A stretch of DNA of 39,434 nt from Acidobacteriota bacterium. Its GTDB lineage: Bacteria > Acidobacteriota > Terriglobia > Bryobacterales > Bryobacteraceae. The position numbers and the translations under genes were made by a program. Position 1 is the stretch's first letter. Every line of letters starts with the position of its first letter. The stretch spans positions 1-39,434 of the forward strand of contig JAFDVU010000053.1 in assembly GCA_018268835.1 (NCBI GenBank). Reading direction: 5' to 3'. Below, piece by piece: positions 7,733-15,272 of this stretch. The notes beneath the pieces were generated by a model that was given only the letters and a program-made list of their open reading frames with translations, was not told where the DNA came from and made no database searches.

Positions 7733-10539
7733 TGCCGCCCTACACCGATCTCTCAGTGGTCAGTGCGCCCCCTCTATCCGTAGCCCGAGTGAGCCCCGAC
7801 CCGCTCCAGGCCGAGAGGTTCCTCCGGCTCCTCTATTCCGGCGCGCCGCGCGGTTACCTCACGCTCTTGCACAAGGGCGCGAGTGGCATGGCGTGCAACT
7901 TCATAGACATCCTGTCGCTCACGATGGATCAGATCGCGGCACGCGCGTGCCAGATCGCGACGGCAGCGGACGTGTACTTCGGCGTCGGCCTCCGGGGTGA
8001 CAAACTCGAAGCCGGGAAACGCGGTGATGCGAGCAGCATCATCATGCTCCCTGGCCTCTACGCCGATATCGACATTCGGCACGCCGATGCCCACGTCCAG
8101 CAGAACCGGCCGCCGAACGAGGATGCCGCTATGGAAGTCCTTTGTTCCTCGGGCATGGAGCCGAGCATGATCGTCCACAGCGGGCACGGGCTGCACGGCT
8201 ACCTCCTGTTTGAAAAGCCGCTGGGCATCGACGCCAACAACCGGCAGACCGTTCAGCGCACCGCCGCCGCCCTGCACTCGATCAATGCTGCCCATGCGCA
8301 GCGACGCGGCTGGGCCATTGACAACGTCGCGGATCTGGCGCGCATTCTGCGCCCGGCCGGGACGATCAACTGGAAGGATCCGCAAAACCCGAAGCCCGTG
8401 ACGTTCGAGTACACCGGCAGGAGGTACTCCCTGGAGGAGATCGAGCAGCACATCGCCGAGCAACTGGCGGCAGGCAGCAGAGGTTTTGTGGGTTTTGGGG
8501 GTTTTGTTCCGCCACCCGATCCTGACTTCGCGGCGGGCGAAACTCCTGTCATGCAGGAGGGCTCCGGTGATGACCGACTTCAGGACGATGTGGGCAACCA
8601 GGAGTTCCCGCCCGCCAGGATCGAGCCCATCATGACCGGCTGCCCCTGGATGCGGCACTGCCACGACGACGCCGAGACGCTGCGGGAGCCGGAGTGGTAC
8701 GGCATGTTGGGGATCATCGGCCGGTGCGCGGACGGCGAGCGTTTGGCGCACGAGTGGTCGAAGCCCCACCCGAAGTACACGCACCGCGAGGCGGACAGGA
8801 AGTTGCGCCATGCGCTCACCGACGCCGGGCCGGTGACCTGCGCCCGGGTGGCCGAAGAAACCGGCGGCACCTACTGCCAAGGCTGCCTATGCGCCGGACT
8901 GATCAAATCGCCGATTACCATCGGCACTGTAGACACTAGCCCGATGGACCTCGCGCCCGATCCAGCGAACGCACCGCTACTGCCGCCTGAGACCACCGAT
9001 TCGGTGGGCAGAGTTGCCCCCGCGCCTGGGGCCCCCCTGCCGCCAGTCCAAGAGCCGGTACCAGAAAATGCAAGTGCCCCGGCCGCGCCAACGACCACTC
9101 CTGTCCCCTGGGTTCAGGGGCAGTGGCCGCAGCCGAAGCCGCTGAGTACCACGCTGCCCCCGGTGGTGGCTTTCGACCCCGATCTACTTCCGGTCGCGTT
9201 CCGTGCTTACGCGCTGGACGTGGCAGAGCGGATGCAAGTGCCGCTCGACTTTCCCGCCGCTGCGCTGCTTGTCGCGCTGGCGGGAGCTACGGGGAGGAGA
9301 GCGCGGATCAGGCCCAAGCGGCACGACCGCGATTGGGTCGTCGTGCCCAACCTTTGGGGTGGCATCGTCTCCAGGCCGGGCAATCTCAAGAGCCCGCTGA
9401 TCTCCGCAGTCCTACGCCCCCTTCGCGAATTGGAGAAAGCGGCGATAGCTGAGCACAAGGAGCAGATGGGAGCGTACGAGTTGGAACTAGAGGCTTGGGA
9501 GGCGCGGAAGAAGGCGGCTTTTAAGGCGGGCGATGCCTTCGAGGAACCAAAACCCGAGCGACCGCCCGGTACCCGCTACATCATCAATGACGCCACGATT
9601 GAGAAGCTGCACGTGATCTTGGAGGACAACCCGCAAGGCGTCTTGCTGTTTCGGGACGAGCTTGCTGGCTGGTTCGCCGGGCTGGACACAAAAGGGCGCG
9701 AGCGGGAGCGGCCGTTCTTCCTGGAGGGTTGGAACGGCGACGGCGGCTACACAATTGACCGGATCGGGCGCGGCACGCTCTACGTCGAGTATGTCTGCAT
9801 CTCGGTTTTCGGCGGCATCCAACCGGCGCGGCTCCAAGGCTACCTGACCGACGCGGTGCTTGGCGGCGGCGGTGACGACGGGCTCGCTCAACGTCTCCAG
9901 GTAATCCTTTGGCCGGACCAGGAAACAGATTTTCGGAATGTTGACCGCGAGCCTGATAGGGTAGCCGCTACGGCAGTGGACGCGGTATTCCAGAGAGTGA
10001 CTAAAATGTCGCCCGCAGAACCCTTCGCCACGCGGTTCAGCGACGACGCCCAGGAACTATTCGACGACTGGCGCGGTGAACTGGAGACGCGGGTCCGCAA
10101 GGGCAAACTGCCCCGCTTCCTGGAGTCTCACCTGGCGAAGTACCGCAGCCTGATGCCATCCATCGCGCTGTTGCTCCATATCGCGGATGGAAGCGAGGGA
10201 GCCGAAGTCCCTCTCGCTCAGGCGCAGCGTGCGGCCGACTGGTGCAGTTACCTGGAGTCCCACGCTTTGCGAGTGTACTCCTGCGTGACCGGCTTCGCGG
10301 AGCGCGCGGCGGCAACGCTCGGGGAGCGCATTAGTAAAGGGGCCCTTGGGACGCGGTTCTCCGCCCGCGACGTACAAACGCACGGCTGGACGAACCTGAC
10401 CAAACACGAGGCGGTCCTGTTGGCCTTGGGGGTGCTCCAGGATGCGGGCTGGATTCGCGCGGTACCCCGGCCGAAGTTGCCGGTTGGCGGACGGCCGACC
10501 CAGGACTATGTTGTCAACCCGGCGGTGCACCATGATTAG
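7732..10539 (+). CDS. Primase-polymerase with DUF3987 helicase-like domain
   Basis: A 935-aa putative replication protein. Residues ~20-240 resemble archaeo-eukaryotic-type primases: an acidic YADIDI pair, then HSGHGLHGYLLF with the (S)xH-type motif, then ILRPAGTINWK. A Cys/His-containing region follows (CxCxGC near residue 380), then a Pro-rich linker to about 480. The C-terminal half matches DUF3987 (VVPNLWGGIVSRPGNLKSP as a Walker-A-like P-loop; LLFRDELAGWF as the following acidic strand; FGGIQPARL). It probably primes and unwinds element DNA after excision. The start is ATG 7732 with an AAGGGGG site upstream. The next gene overlaps by 8 nt. A GFVGFGGFV segment (~residues 251-259) is encoded by the nonamer repeat annotated at 8481. 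Confidence 0.85.
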   Translation: MPPYTDLSVVSAPPLSVARVSPDPLQAERFLRLLYSGAPRGYLTLLHKGASGMACNFIDILSLTMDQIAARACQIATAADVYFGVGLRGDKLEAGKRGDASSIIMLPGLYADIDIRHADAHVQQNRPPNEDAAMEVLCSSGMEPSMIVHSGHGLHGYLLFEKPLGIDANNRQTVQRTAAALHSINAAHAQRRGWAIDNVADLARILRPAGTINWKDPQNPKPVTFEYTGRRYSLEEIEQHIAEQLAAGSRGFVGFGGFVPPPDPDFAAGETPVMQEGSGDDRLQDDVGNQEFPPARIEPIMTGCPWMRHCHDDAETLREPEWYGMLGIIGRCADGERLAHEWSKPHPKYTHREADRKLRHALTDAGPVTCARVAEETGGTYCQGCLCAGLIKSPITIGTVDTSPMDLAPDPANAPLLPPETTDSVGRVAPAPGAPLPPVQEPVPENASAPAAPTTTPVPWVQGQWPQPKPLSTTLPPVVAFDPDLLPVAFRAYALDVAERMQVPLDFPAAALLVALAGATGRRARIRPKRHDRDWVVVPNLWGGIVSRPGNLKSPLISAVLRPLRELEKAAIAEHKEQMGAYELELEAWEARKKAAFKAGDAFEEPKPERPPGTRYIINDATIEKLHVILEDNPQGVLLFRDELAGWFAGLDTKGRERERPFFLEGWNGDGGYTIDRIGRGTLYVEYVCISVFGGIQPARLQGYLTDAVLGGGGDDGLAQRLQVILWPDQETDFRNVDREPDRVAATAVDAVFQRVTKMSPAEPFATRFSDDAQELFDDWRGELETRVRKGKLPRFLESHLAKYRSLMPSIALLLHIADGSEGAEVPLAQAQRAADWCSYLESHALRVYSCVTGFAERAAATLGERISKGALGTRFSARDVQTHGWTNLTKHEAVLLALGVLQDAGWIRAVPRPKLPVGGRPTQDYVVNPAVHHD
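8481..8510 (+). repeat. Triple-nonamer motif, copy 1
   Basis: Three consecutive 9-mers (AGGTTTTGT, GGGTTTTGG, GGGTTTTGT) followed by TCC, in the linker-coding part of the primase gene. It is nearly identical to the copy at 10837 and related to two others nearby, one of them on the opposite strand. Confidence 0.75.
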
Positions 10540-11455
10540 CCCGAGCCGCTGGCGTGAGTGGGGGCCTTCGGGCTCCCTCTCACGAAGGAGACCCGACCTC
10601 GCAAAAAAACCTACAGAACCTACAAAACCTCCGGCTGCCGCCACCAGCGTAGAGGCGGGTGGTGAGGTCGAGAAGGAACAGATCCCCACGCCGAGGTCGC
10701 CCGCTGTGACCAGCACCCTGACCGCGCTCGCGAACGAGGTAGCGGGATTTGGACGCGCTTCTGACCAGAGTGCTAGCCCTCCGGGTTTTGTGGGTTCCGA
10801 TGGTTTTACCTCCAAGCCCGATCCAAGAACCGAAGTAGGTTTTGTCGGTTTTGAGGGTTTTGTTCCAGACCCACAACGGAAACCGTTGATCGAAGCGCGC
10901 CTGGGGCCTGACGGCGGGCTCACCTTCCAGCCTGTTGACCTAGCCCGCTACGGCCGACCAACCGGCTTCAAGACGGTGGCGGTGGGCGTCGGAAAGGAGG
11001 AGTATCGCCTCACCCTCGTTCAGCACCATCTGCGGGACGCGAATCGCTCCGGCCAGGACGGCACCGAGTTTCCGCACTGCCTGGTAAACATGGCCGTCTG
11101 GCGGCGCGATCCGTTCGACCTCCGTCTGCTGCCCTGGTACCGCACCGAGGCAGATGCCCTGGAACGCTTCCGCCCGCACGCCCCGGACCCGGAGCCGGAT
11201 GCTTGTGCCGCGTCCTTCGGCGGCGGCGTCCAGATCGAACTGCGGCGCGAGAGCAAGAGCCGCTGGCTCATGTGGGAGGTCCGTGCCGGTCGGCGACTGC
11301 GCCGCGCCGACTTCGCCAGCCCCTCCCTGCGCCACGCGCAGGCTACGGCGGTGGCGTGGTACGGGCCGGAGATGAGCGAGTGGACGGCCCTGAAAGAAGG
11401 TCGGCGGCCAAGAATTGCCGCAGACCGAGGAGGACACCGTCATGGAGATGAATGA
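10532..11455 (+). CDS. Conserved element protein of unknown function, primase partner
   Basis: A 307-aa protein starting at ATG 10532, overlapping the primase stop by 8 nt, so it is probably translationally coupled. The N-terminal ~110 residues are low-complexity and contain KKPTEPTKPP, GFVGSDGF and GFVGFEGFV, all produced by the nonamer DNA repeat. The C-terminal ~190 residues look folded: a β-rich part (GFKTVAVGVGKEEYRLTLVQ, HCLVNMAVWRRDPFD), an acidic stretch (PDPEPDAC), then WLMWEVRAGRRLRRADFASPSLRHAQATAVAWYG. I recognise no family. Its place between the primase and a second HTH gene suggests a role in replication or its control. Confidence 0.75.
   Translation: MISPSRWREWGPSGSLSRRRPDLAKKPTEPTKPPAAATSVEAGGEVEKEQIPTPRSPAVTSTLTALANEVAGFGRASDQSASPPGFVGSDGFTSKPDPRTEVGFVGFEGFVPDPQRKPLIEARLGPDGGLTFQPVDLARYGRPTGFKTVAVGVGKEEYRLTLVQHHLRDANRSGQDGTEFPHCLVNMAVWRRDPFDLRLLPWYRTEADALERFRPHAPDPEPDACAASFGGGVQIELRRESKSRWLMWEVRAGRRLRRADFASPSLRHAQATAVAWYGPEMSEWTALKEGRRPRIAADRGGHRHGDE
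10603..10632 (-). repeat. Triple-nonamer motif, inverted copy
   Basis: Read on the minus strand: AGGTTTTGT, AGGTTCTGT, AGGTTTTTT. It is the same motif as the plus-strand copies but inverted, so the coding strand here encodes KPTEPTKPP instead of GFVGF. Conservation at DNA level despite opposite coding sense argues for a DNA function. Confidence 0.7.
10783..10866 (+). repeat. Triple-nonamer motif, two direct copies
   Basis: Positions 10783-10809 read GGGTTTTGT, GGGTTCCGA, TGGTTTTAC. Positions 10837-10863 read AGGTTTTGT, CGGTTTTGA, GGGTTTTGT, followed by TCC as in copy 1. They are spaced 54 bp start to start, exactly six nonamer lengths, and lie about 150 bp after the inverted copy. Confidence 0.72.
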
Positions 11456-11693
11456 AGCCAAGAAGGTACTGCTGCGCACTGCGCCCACGTTCGGCCTGTT
11501 GAAGATTTCCGAAGCCGCCATGGTTGCGGGCGTCAATCCCGAAACTCTCCGCCGCCGCGTCCGGCGCGGAGAACTGGCGGCGTGGGGCTTCCCGCGTCGC
11601 GTGGCTCTCGCCGATGTGCTGGCGCAGTTCGTGCCCAAACATCTGCGGGAAGTCGCGGGAAGTGGCGGGAATCAGGGCAGCACCGAACGCTGA
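11442..11693 (+). CDS. MerR-type helix-turn-helix DNA-binding protein
   Basis: An 83-aa protein: LLKISEAAMVAGVNPETLRRRVRRGELAAWG, then FPRRVALADVLAQFVP. This is the HTH-plus-wing layout of excisionase-like regulators. ATG 11442 follows a GAGGAGG site with 8-nt spacing and overlaps the preceding stop (11455), so this is the last gene of the integrase-end operon. It is distinct in sequence from the HTH protein at 7532. It likely regulates replication, excision or cargo. Confidence 0.78.
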   Translation: MEMNEAKKVLLRTAPTFGLLKISEAAMVAGVNPETLRRRVRRGELAAWGFPRRVALADVLAQFVPKHLREVAGSGGNQGSTER

Positions 11694-11747
11694 ATCGATT
11701 CCGGGGCTCGGAGTGAAGCCGGGCCCCCACCGCCTCGAATTCTCCCG

Positions 11748-12011
11748 CTACCAGCTTTCCGTCCAGCAGATCGCGCCCACGAACCCCGCCGTGCCGAACG
11801 TCGCGAACTCTGTGGCTGCCGCCCTGGCCGCCGCCGCGCTGCACCGCCGTGCGGAGTACAGCACGCGCCCGCGCTCGATCGCCCGTGCCGTCCAGCCGTC
11901 CGCGTCGCCCTCGACCGTGAGTTGAACGCGGCCCACAGTCGCCGTGTACGTGCGGCGAATCTGGATCAGGGGTTCGGCGACTGCTGCGGGAGTGAGACGG
12001 CGGGACTGCAC
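11748..12011 (-). CDS. Small protein of unknown function, probable GTG start
   Basis: An ~87-aa reading frame. The segment IRRTYTATVGRVQLTVEGDA, then DGWTARAIERGRVLYSARRC, looks like a small β-sheet protein with alternating hydrophobic residues. An Ala-rich helix follows (SAAAARAAATEFATFG). No ATG is available. GTG at 12011 lies 11 nt after the stop of the upstream small Cys protein, which suggests co-transcription. No family is recognised. Confidence 0.5.
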   Translation of the reverse strand: MQSRRLTPAAVAEPLIQIRRTYTATVGRVQLTVEGDADGWTARAIERGRVLYSARRCSAAAARAAATEFATFGTAGFVGAICWTESW

Positions 12012-12022
12012 CGGTGCACCGC

Positions 12023-12166
12023 TCAGGCCGCTTTCGCAGGGCGCGGCGAGTTGGCGCGCTCGAAGTGGCACCGGCCGACGCACTTCTTGAGCGCGCACGT
12101 GGTGCAAGTGATCGCCTTCTTGTTGTTGCCGTGCGCTGGCGCGGGTCCGGTGGCGATGTTGAGCAT
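12023..12166 (-). CDS. 47-aa Cys-rich mini-protein
   Basis: A short protein containing KKAITCTTCALKKCVGRCHF: four Cys and one His in a compact CxxC-x4-C-x3-CH arrangement that could hold a zinc ion. It starts at ATG 12166 with GAGG about 9 nt upstream and ends at TGA 12023. It sits 17 nt after the membrane-protein gene, in a minus-strand run of three. The function is unknown; small metal-binding regulators of this shape are common in mobile elements. Confidence 0.55.
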   Translation of the reverse strand: MLNIATGPAPAHGNNKKAITCTTCALKKCVGRCHFERANSPRPAKAA

Positions 12167-12183
12167 GACAGCTTCCCTCTGCT

Positions 12184-13074
12184 TCAAACAGTAGCGCGCC
12201 CCAGCGCGGATTCCGAGAGGTCATGCGGGGTGACGTTTATGCCCTTTTGGGGGTATTCGGGGGTGGATTGGGGTGTGGTTTCCGCGCCCCTCAAAGCCCC
12301 TATGACGTGTCTGCCGGGAGCCAGGATCACCGCGCCACGCCCGCGCTCTCCATCACCCCGAGCGCGTCCTGCTCCGCGCCGAGCGGCGCGCGCCGCCCAG
12401 GCGTAGCTCCCGACGCCGATGAGGAGCCCGGCCCAGAACACGCCCCAGTCAAACGGGTGGGGCATCCCGCCCGCCATGAGGTTGCGGTAGTCCATCGCGA
12501 ACGAGGTCACGATCACGCCCGCGCCCGCCAGGACCCCGGCCCACTGCGCCCCGGCGATGGTGATCGGCTCTCCCTGCGCCTCACGCCGCAGGTGCCACAC
12601 GCCCGCGCCGATCATGACCGCCGAGACGAGCACCGGGGCCAGCACCGGCCCGGCCCAGGGCACGGGGACCAAGAAGAGGATGTCCCAGGTAAACACCGAC
12701 GCGGGCCAGCCGAGCAACAGCTTCAGAAACACGTAGAACGTGATGTCCCACATCCCGAACGTGACCACGAACGCCGCCGCCCACTGCCCCGCGTTGCGGG
12801 CCACGGCGAGCGCGACGGCTGCGAGCATGACGATTGTGGCCACCTCGCGCCCGACCTCGGTGACCAGGGTGCGCTGCTGCTCCGCACCGCCCGCCCGCAG
12901 TTGATCCAGCGTGAGCAACGGGAACAGTTCGCTCGGGGCTCGGCCTGGGTGGAAACGCTGCCGCGCCGGTTCGTGCACCTGCCGCAAGTACGTCACCACG
13001 GCGGCTTCCAGATAGCCGAACGCGGTGCCGAACACCACCAGGGCCAGTAGCGTGCGCTTCCACGGGTGAGCCAT
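12184..13074 (-). CDS. Polytopic membrane protein, conserved hypothetical
   Basis: A 296-aa protein with about six hydrophobic segments: TLLALVVFGTAFGYLEAAVV, EVATIVMLAAVALAVA, AAAFVVTFGMWDITFYVFLK, DILFLVPVPWAGPVLAPVLV, a stretch around AGVLAGAGVIVTSFA, and WGVFWAGLLIGVGSYAWAA. The phrases FGYLEAAVV-YLR, WDI-FYVFLKLLLGWP and TWDILFL-PVPW-GPVLAPV are ones I associate with an uncharacterised bacterial membrane family. The start MAHPWKRT (13074) is preferred over an upstream in-frame ATG. The ~60-residue basic tail after the last helix is unusual. It may look like host-type cargo picked up by the element. Confidence 0.75.
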   Translation of the reverse strand: MAHPWKRTLLALVVFGTAFGYLEAAVVTYLRQVHEPARQRFHPGRAPSELFPLLTLDQLRAGGAEQQRTLVTEVGREVATIVMLAAVALAVARNAGQWAAAFVVTFGMWDITFYVFLKLLLGWPASVFTWDILFLVPVPWAGPVLAPVLVSAVMIGAGVWHLRREAQGEPITIAGAQWAGVLAGAGVIVTSFAMDYRNLMAGGMPHPFDWGVFWAGLLIGVGSYAWAARAARRGAGRARGDGERGRGAVILAPGRHVIGALRGAETTPQSTPEYPQKGINVTPHDLSESALGRATV

Positions 13075-13217
13075 CCCGACAGCGTACGTGACGGCGTCGG
13101 GGTGGTGCAACAACGTTGAGTTGCGCGCTCGGCGGTGCGGGGAGGCGAGTATCGCTCATGGACCTGTGGAGCATCGCGGTGTCGGGCCACGAGCAGCGTT
13201 GTTACATGGCTCCGCGC

Positions 13218-13246
13218 TTGCGCCCGCTGGAGGAAGGGGCTACGCT
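13218..13246 (+). promoter_or_regulatory. Putative promoter of the 13262 gene
   Basis: TTGCGC (13218-13223), a 17-bp spacer, then TACGCT (13241-13246). The -10 ends 15 bp before the ATG at 13262, implying a leader of only a few bases. Confidence 0.5.
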
Positions 13247-13261
13247 ACACCCGTGGCTGCA

Positions 13262-13813
13262 ATGCGCGACTCTCTTTCAGGCTTCGCTCTGGGCGTCATG
13301 GTGGCGATTGCTGTGATGAAGGTTGCGCCCTCCACAGTACAACCCTCGGCAAAGGGCACTCCAGCCGCCGCTCCCCCGCACGGGAGCGCAGTGGAACCGA
13401 TCTGCGGGCGGGACACCTTCAACATAGCCGTCGGTGTTCCCCGTATTTTCCCAGGGCTCGGGCCGAACGACCCGGACCCGTTCGCAGCCGCCACTGAAAG
13501 ACGTCTGGACGCGTACACCGATGGTCTGGAAGATCGGCTTAGTCAGGCCGGACTAAACAATGACCCTGCGTGTCCGATCCTCCTTTCAGTGTTTGGGATG
13601 GTGCATGAATCGGCACCGGATCAGTGGGTGGTGACGGTTCACGTCCAAACCGAGTACCTCCATAAGGACGAACGGGTGGTTTACCCGTCATGGGACAGCG
13701 GAGAGTACCGGGCTTCTTACCGGCGTCTCGAAGATGCGCAGGAGGACATGATGAAGACACTCACCGAACGTGTCGAGCGGTTCATCAGGTTCTTCGGCAA
13801 GCGTGAGCGTTGA
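13262..13813 (+). CDS. Putative membrane-anchored or exported protein, unknown
   Basis: A 183-aa protein. The N-terminus MRDSLSGFALGVMVAIAVMKV is a signal anchor or signal peptide. After a Pro/Ala-rich linker comes a folded part with two Cys (PICGRDTF, NNDPACPILLSVFGM), a β-strand segment (DQWVVTVHVQTEY) and a C-terminal amphipathic helix (AQEDMMKTLTERVERFIRFFG). No family is recognised. It is a single gene with its own promoter-like sequence, diverging from the membrane-protein operon. Confidence 0.65.
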   Translation: MRDSLSGFALGVMVAIAVMKVAPSTVQPSAKGTPAAAPPHGSAVEPICGRDTFNIAVGVPRIFPGLGPNDPDPFAAATERRLDAYTDGLEDRLSQAGLNNDPACPILLSVFGMVHESAPDQWVVTVHVQTEYLHKDERVVYPSWDSGEYRASYRRLEDAQEDMMKTLTERVERFIRFFGKRER

Positions 13814-13879
13814 AACGGATGCACAAGAAGGCCGCACTGCGTCCGCAACCCGCGCAGAATTGGGGATTCCGGGCACTGG

Positions 13880-14152
13880 CTAATGTCGCAGCCACTCCGG
13901 GGACGCCTCCGCAGGAGAGCACGCCCGTCCGTCACACGCCCTCCGCGCCCCGCTCCACGGCGGCCAACTCATCGGCTCGCCGTGAACGCCGAACCCCACG
14001 CCGCCGATGAACGCCACGAACGCCTCGACCAGCGCGGCCGGGAAGTTGCACCCATGCGCGCGCCCCGGAATGAGAGGCTCGAACCGTTTCGGTTCCGTGC
14101 GCAGAGGGACGTTGGGCGGCCAACGCTGCGTTCTCAAGGACCGGTTCTCCAC
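13880..14152 (-). CDS. Possible small gene in the 13.8-14.2 kb gap
   Basis: A 90-codon minus-strand frame with GC-rich third positions. It includes FEPLIPGRAHGCNFPAALV, a hydrophobic run EAFVAFIGGVGFGVHG, then PMSWPPWSG. No clear ribosome-binding site and no recognised family. It may be a degraded gene or chance; it is the only plausible content of the 390-bp gap. Confidence 0.3.
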   Translation of the reverse strand: MENRSLRTQRWPPNVPLRTEPKRFEPLIPGRAHGCNFPAALVEAFVAFIGGVGFGVHGEPMSWPPWSGARRACDGRACSPAEASPEWLRH

Positions 14153-14203
14153 CGCAATGGGAACCGCACCATCGCCGTGAGATACCCGCTACACTGGCGG
14201 GAT

Positions 14204-14923
14204 ATGCAACTGTCGGACGTTCCGGTGCTTACGTCCAGTTTGGACCGGTTTGCCCTGATTTGCTCCCTGCTAGGGGCCTGCGTAGGAGGCGCGCTCGGGG
14301 CTTATCTCTCGGGCCGTTTCCAGGAAAAGGGTCGGTTAGCCGCGGTCCGCGCTGCCCTTGCCGAGGTGCTCCAGCAGGAACGAGAGCGCGCCTATGAACA
14401 GGAGCGTGGAAAACGGCTAGCCACACATGAAGACATCGATAACGTTCTCCGAGAGCTCGGCGCGGTTACTACAACGGCCGAGAAGATTAAGGCCGAGATT
14501 AGCAATGAACTCTGGCGGCGACAATTCCACCTCGGCAAACGTATCGACGCATATGTCGGGTTGATTAGCTCGTGTGCGGCGTTACGGCACGTCTTAGTCG
14601 GCCTTGCCCTTGCAACAGAGGATTACGATGTAGCGACCGCCAGAGTTGCAGCCACGGGCGACCGCTCGATAATGGAGGACCCTCATAGTCGACTTACAGG
14701 TGCGATGGACGCCCTGACTGCGTTTCTGCCCAGCTTCACTCAGGCAGTCGCCGCCGTTCACATATTTGCAACTGGGTCGGTACATGAGCACCTGAAGATG
14801 ATTGAAGCGACGCCGCATATCGCATTATCGAAAGGTGGTGCCAGGGTAAGAGAGGCCATCGGACAATTGGACCAAGGGCTGCTGGACTTCGTCGCGGGAG
14901 TTCGCGCCGAAGTCCAGGCGTAG
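14204..14923 (+). CDS. Membrane-anchored coiled-coil protein, unknown
   Basis: A 239-aa protein. An N-terminal membrane helix (FALICSLLGACVGGALGAYL, ~residues 17-36) is followed by a charged helical region likely to form a coiled coil (RAALAEVLQQERERAYEQER, then a segment to ELWRRQFH). The C-terminal half is helical with no catalytic motif visible. A TACACT -10-like box at 14190-14195 ends 8 bp before the ATG, so the mRNA may be nearly leaderless. It could be a membrane sensor or anchor. I cannot name a family. Confidence 0.65.
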   Translation: MQLSDVPVLTSSLDRFALICSLLGACVGGALGAYLSGRFQEKGRLAAVRAALAEVLQQERERAYEQERGKRLATHEDIDNVLRELGAVTTTAEKIKAEISNELWRRQFHLGKRIDAYVGLISSCAALRHVLVGLALATEDYDVATARVAATGDRSIMEDPHSRLTGAMDALTAFLPSFTQAVAAVHIFATGSVHEHLKMIEATPHIALSKGGARVREAIGQLDQGLLDFVAGVRAEVQA

Positions 14924-14964
14924 AAGAGATGCCCGGAGGCCGCATTGAATCGGGTGGCGCACGC

Positions 14965-15219
14965 TCATACCGAGCGCGGCGCACACTCAGTCCGTCCGCG
15001 TGAGCAGTCGGACGCGCTGCCGCGCCGCACTACCTCCAGGAACGCCGCCGCGCCGCCGTCGATGACAGTCTGACCGTCCACTGTGACTTTGAACTGGCCG
15101 TAGGGGCCCTCGACCATGTCCACGTCGATCTGCAAGTCCCGCCGAAGGCGCGCCGCCACACGGGCGGCGTACAGGCCGGTCACTCAGTACGCGCAGTAGT
15201 GAACCGCTATGCGTGCCAT
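14965..15219 (-). CDS. SelW/Rdx-like thioredoxin-fold protein with in-frame UGA (putative Sec)
   Basis: An 84-residue reading if the TGA at 15184-15186 is read through as selenocysteine. It opens MARIAVHYCAY, then TGA, then VTGLYAARVAARLRRDL, DVDMVEGPYGQFKVTVDG and QTVIDGG. This matches the SelT/SelW/SelH (Rdx) pattern: a β-strand ending in a CxxC or CxxU redox motif, an Ala-rich helix, and the G-x-FxVxVDGxxV strand pair. The UGA falls exactly at the second redox position. A hairpin follows it (see 15151). The last ~20 codons may be shifted: another frame gives a better helical end (SAARQRVRLLTRTD). Start ATG 15219 has no strong ribosome-binding site. It lies 53 nt after the HhH-GPD-like gene. 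The alternative is a nonsense-inactivated Cys-type gene. No selA, selB or tRNA-Sec gene is in the window. Confidence 0.6.
15151..15169 (-). promoter_or_regulatory. Candidate bacterial SECIS hairpin
   Basis: On the minus strand a perfect 7-bp stem (CGCCGCC/GGCGGCG) closes a five-base loop CGTGT. It begins 14 nt after the in-frame TGA, placing the loop at nucleotides 22-26 downstream. Bacterial SECIS elements are coding-region hairpins just after UGA with a small apical loop carrying an early G, which fits. SelB binding is inferred; GC-rich hairpins also arise by chance in this genome. Confidence 0.45.
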
Positions 15220-15272
15220 GCCCGAGTAGTAGCAGAGCGCGGCTCCAGGGTCCAGGGGCGGAAGAAAGCAGG

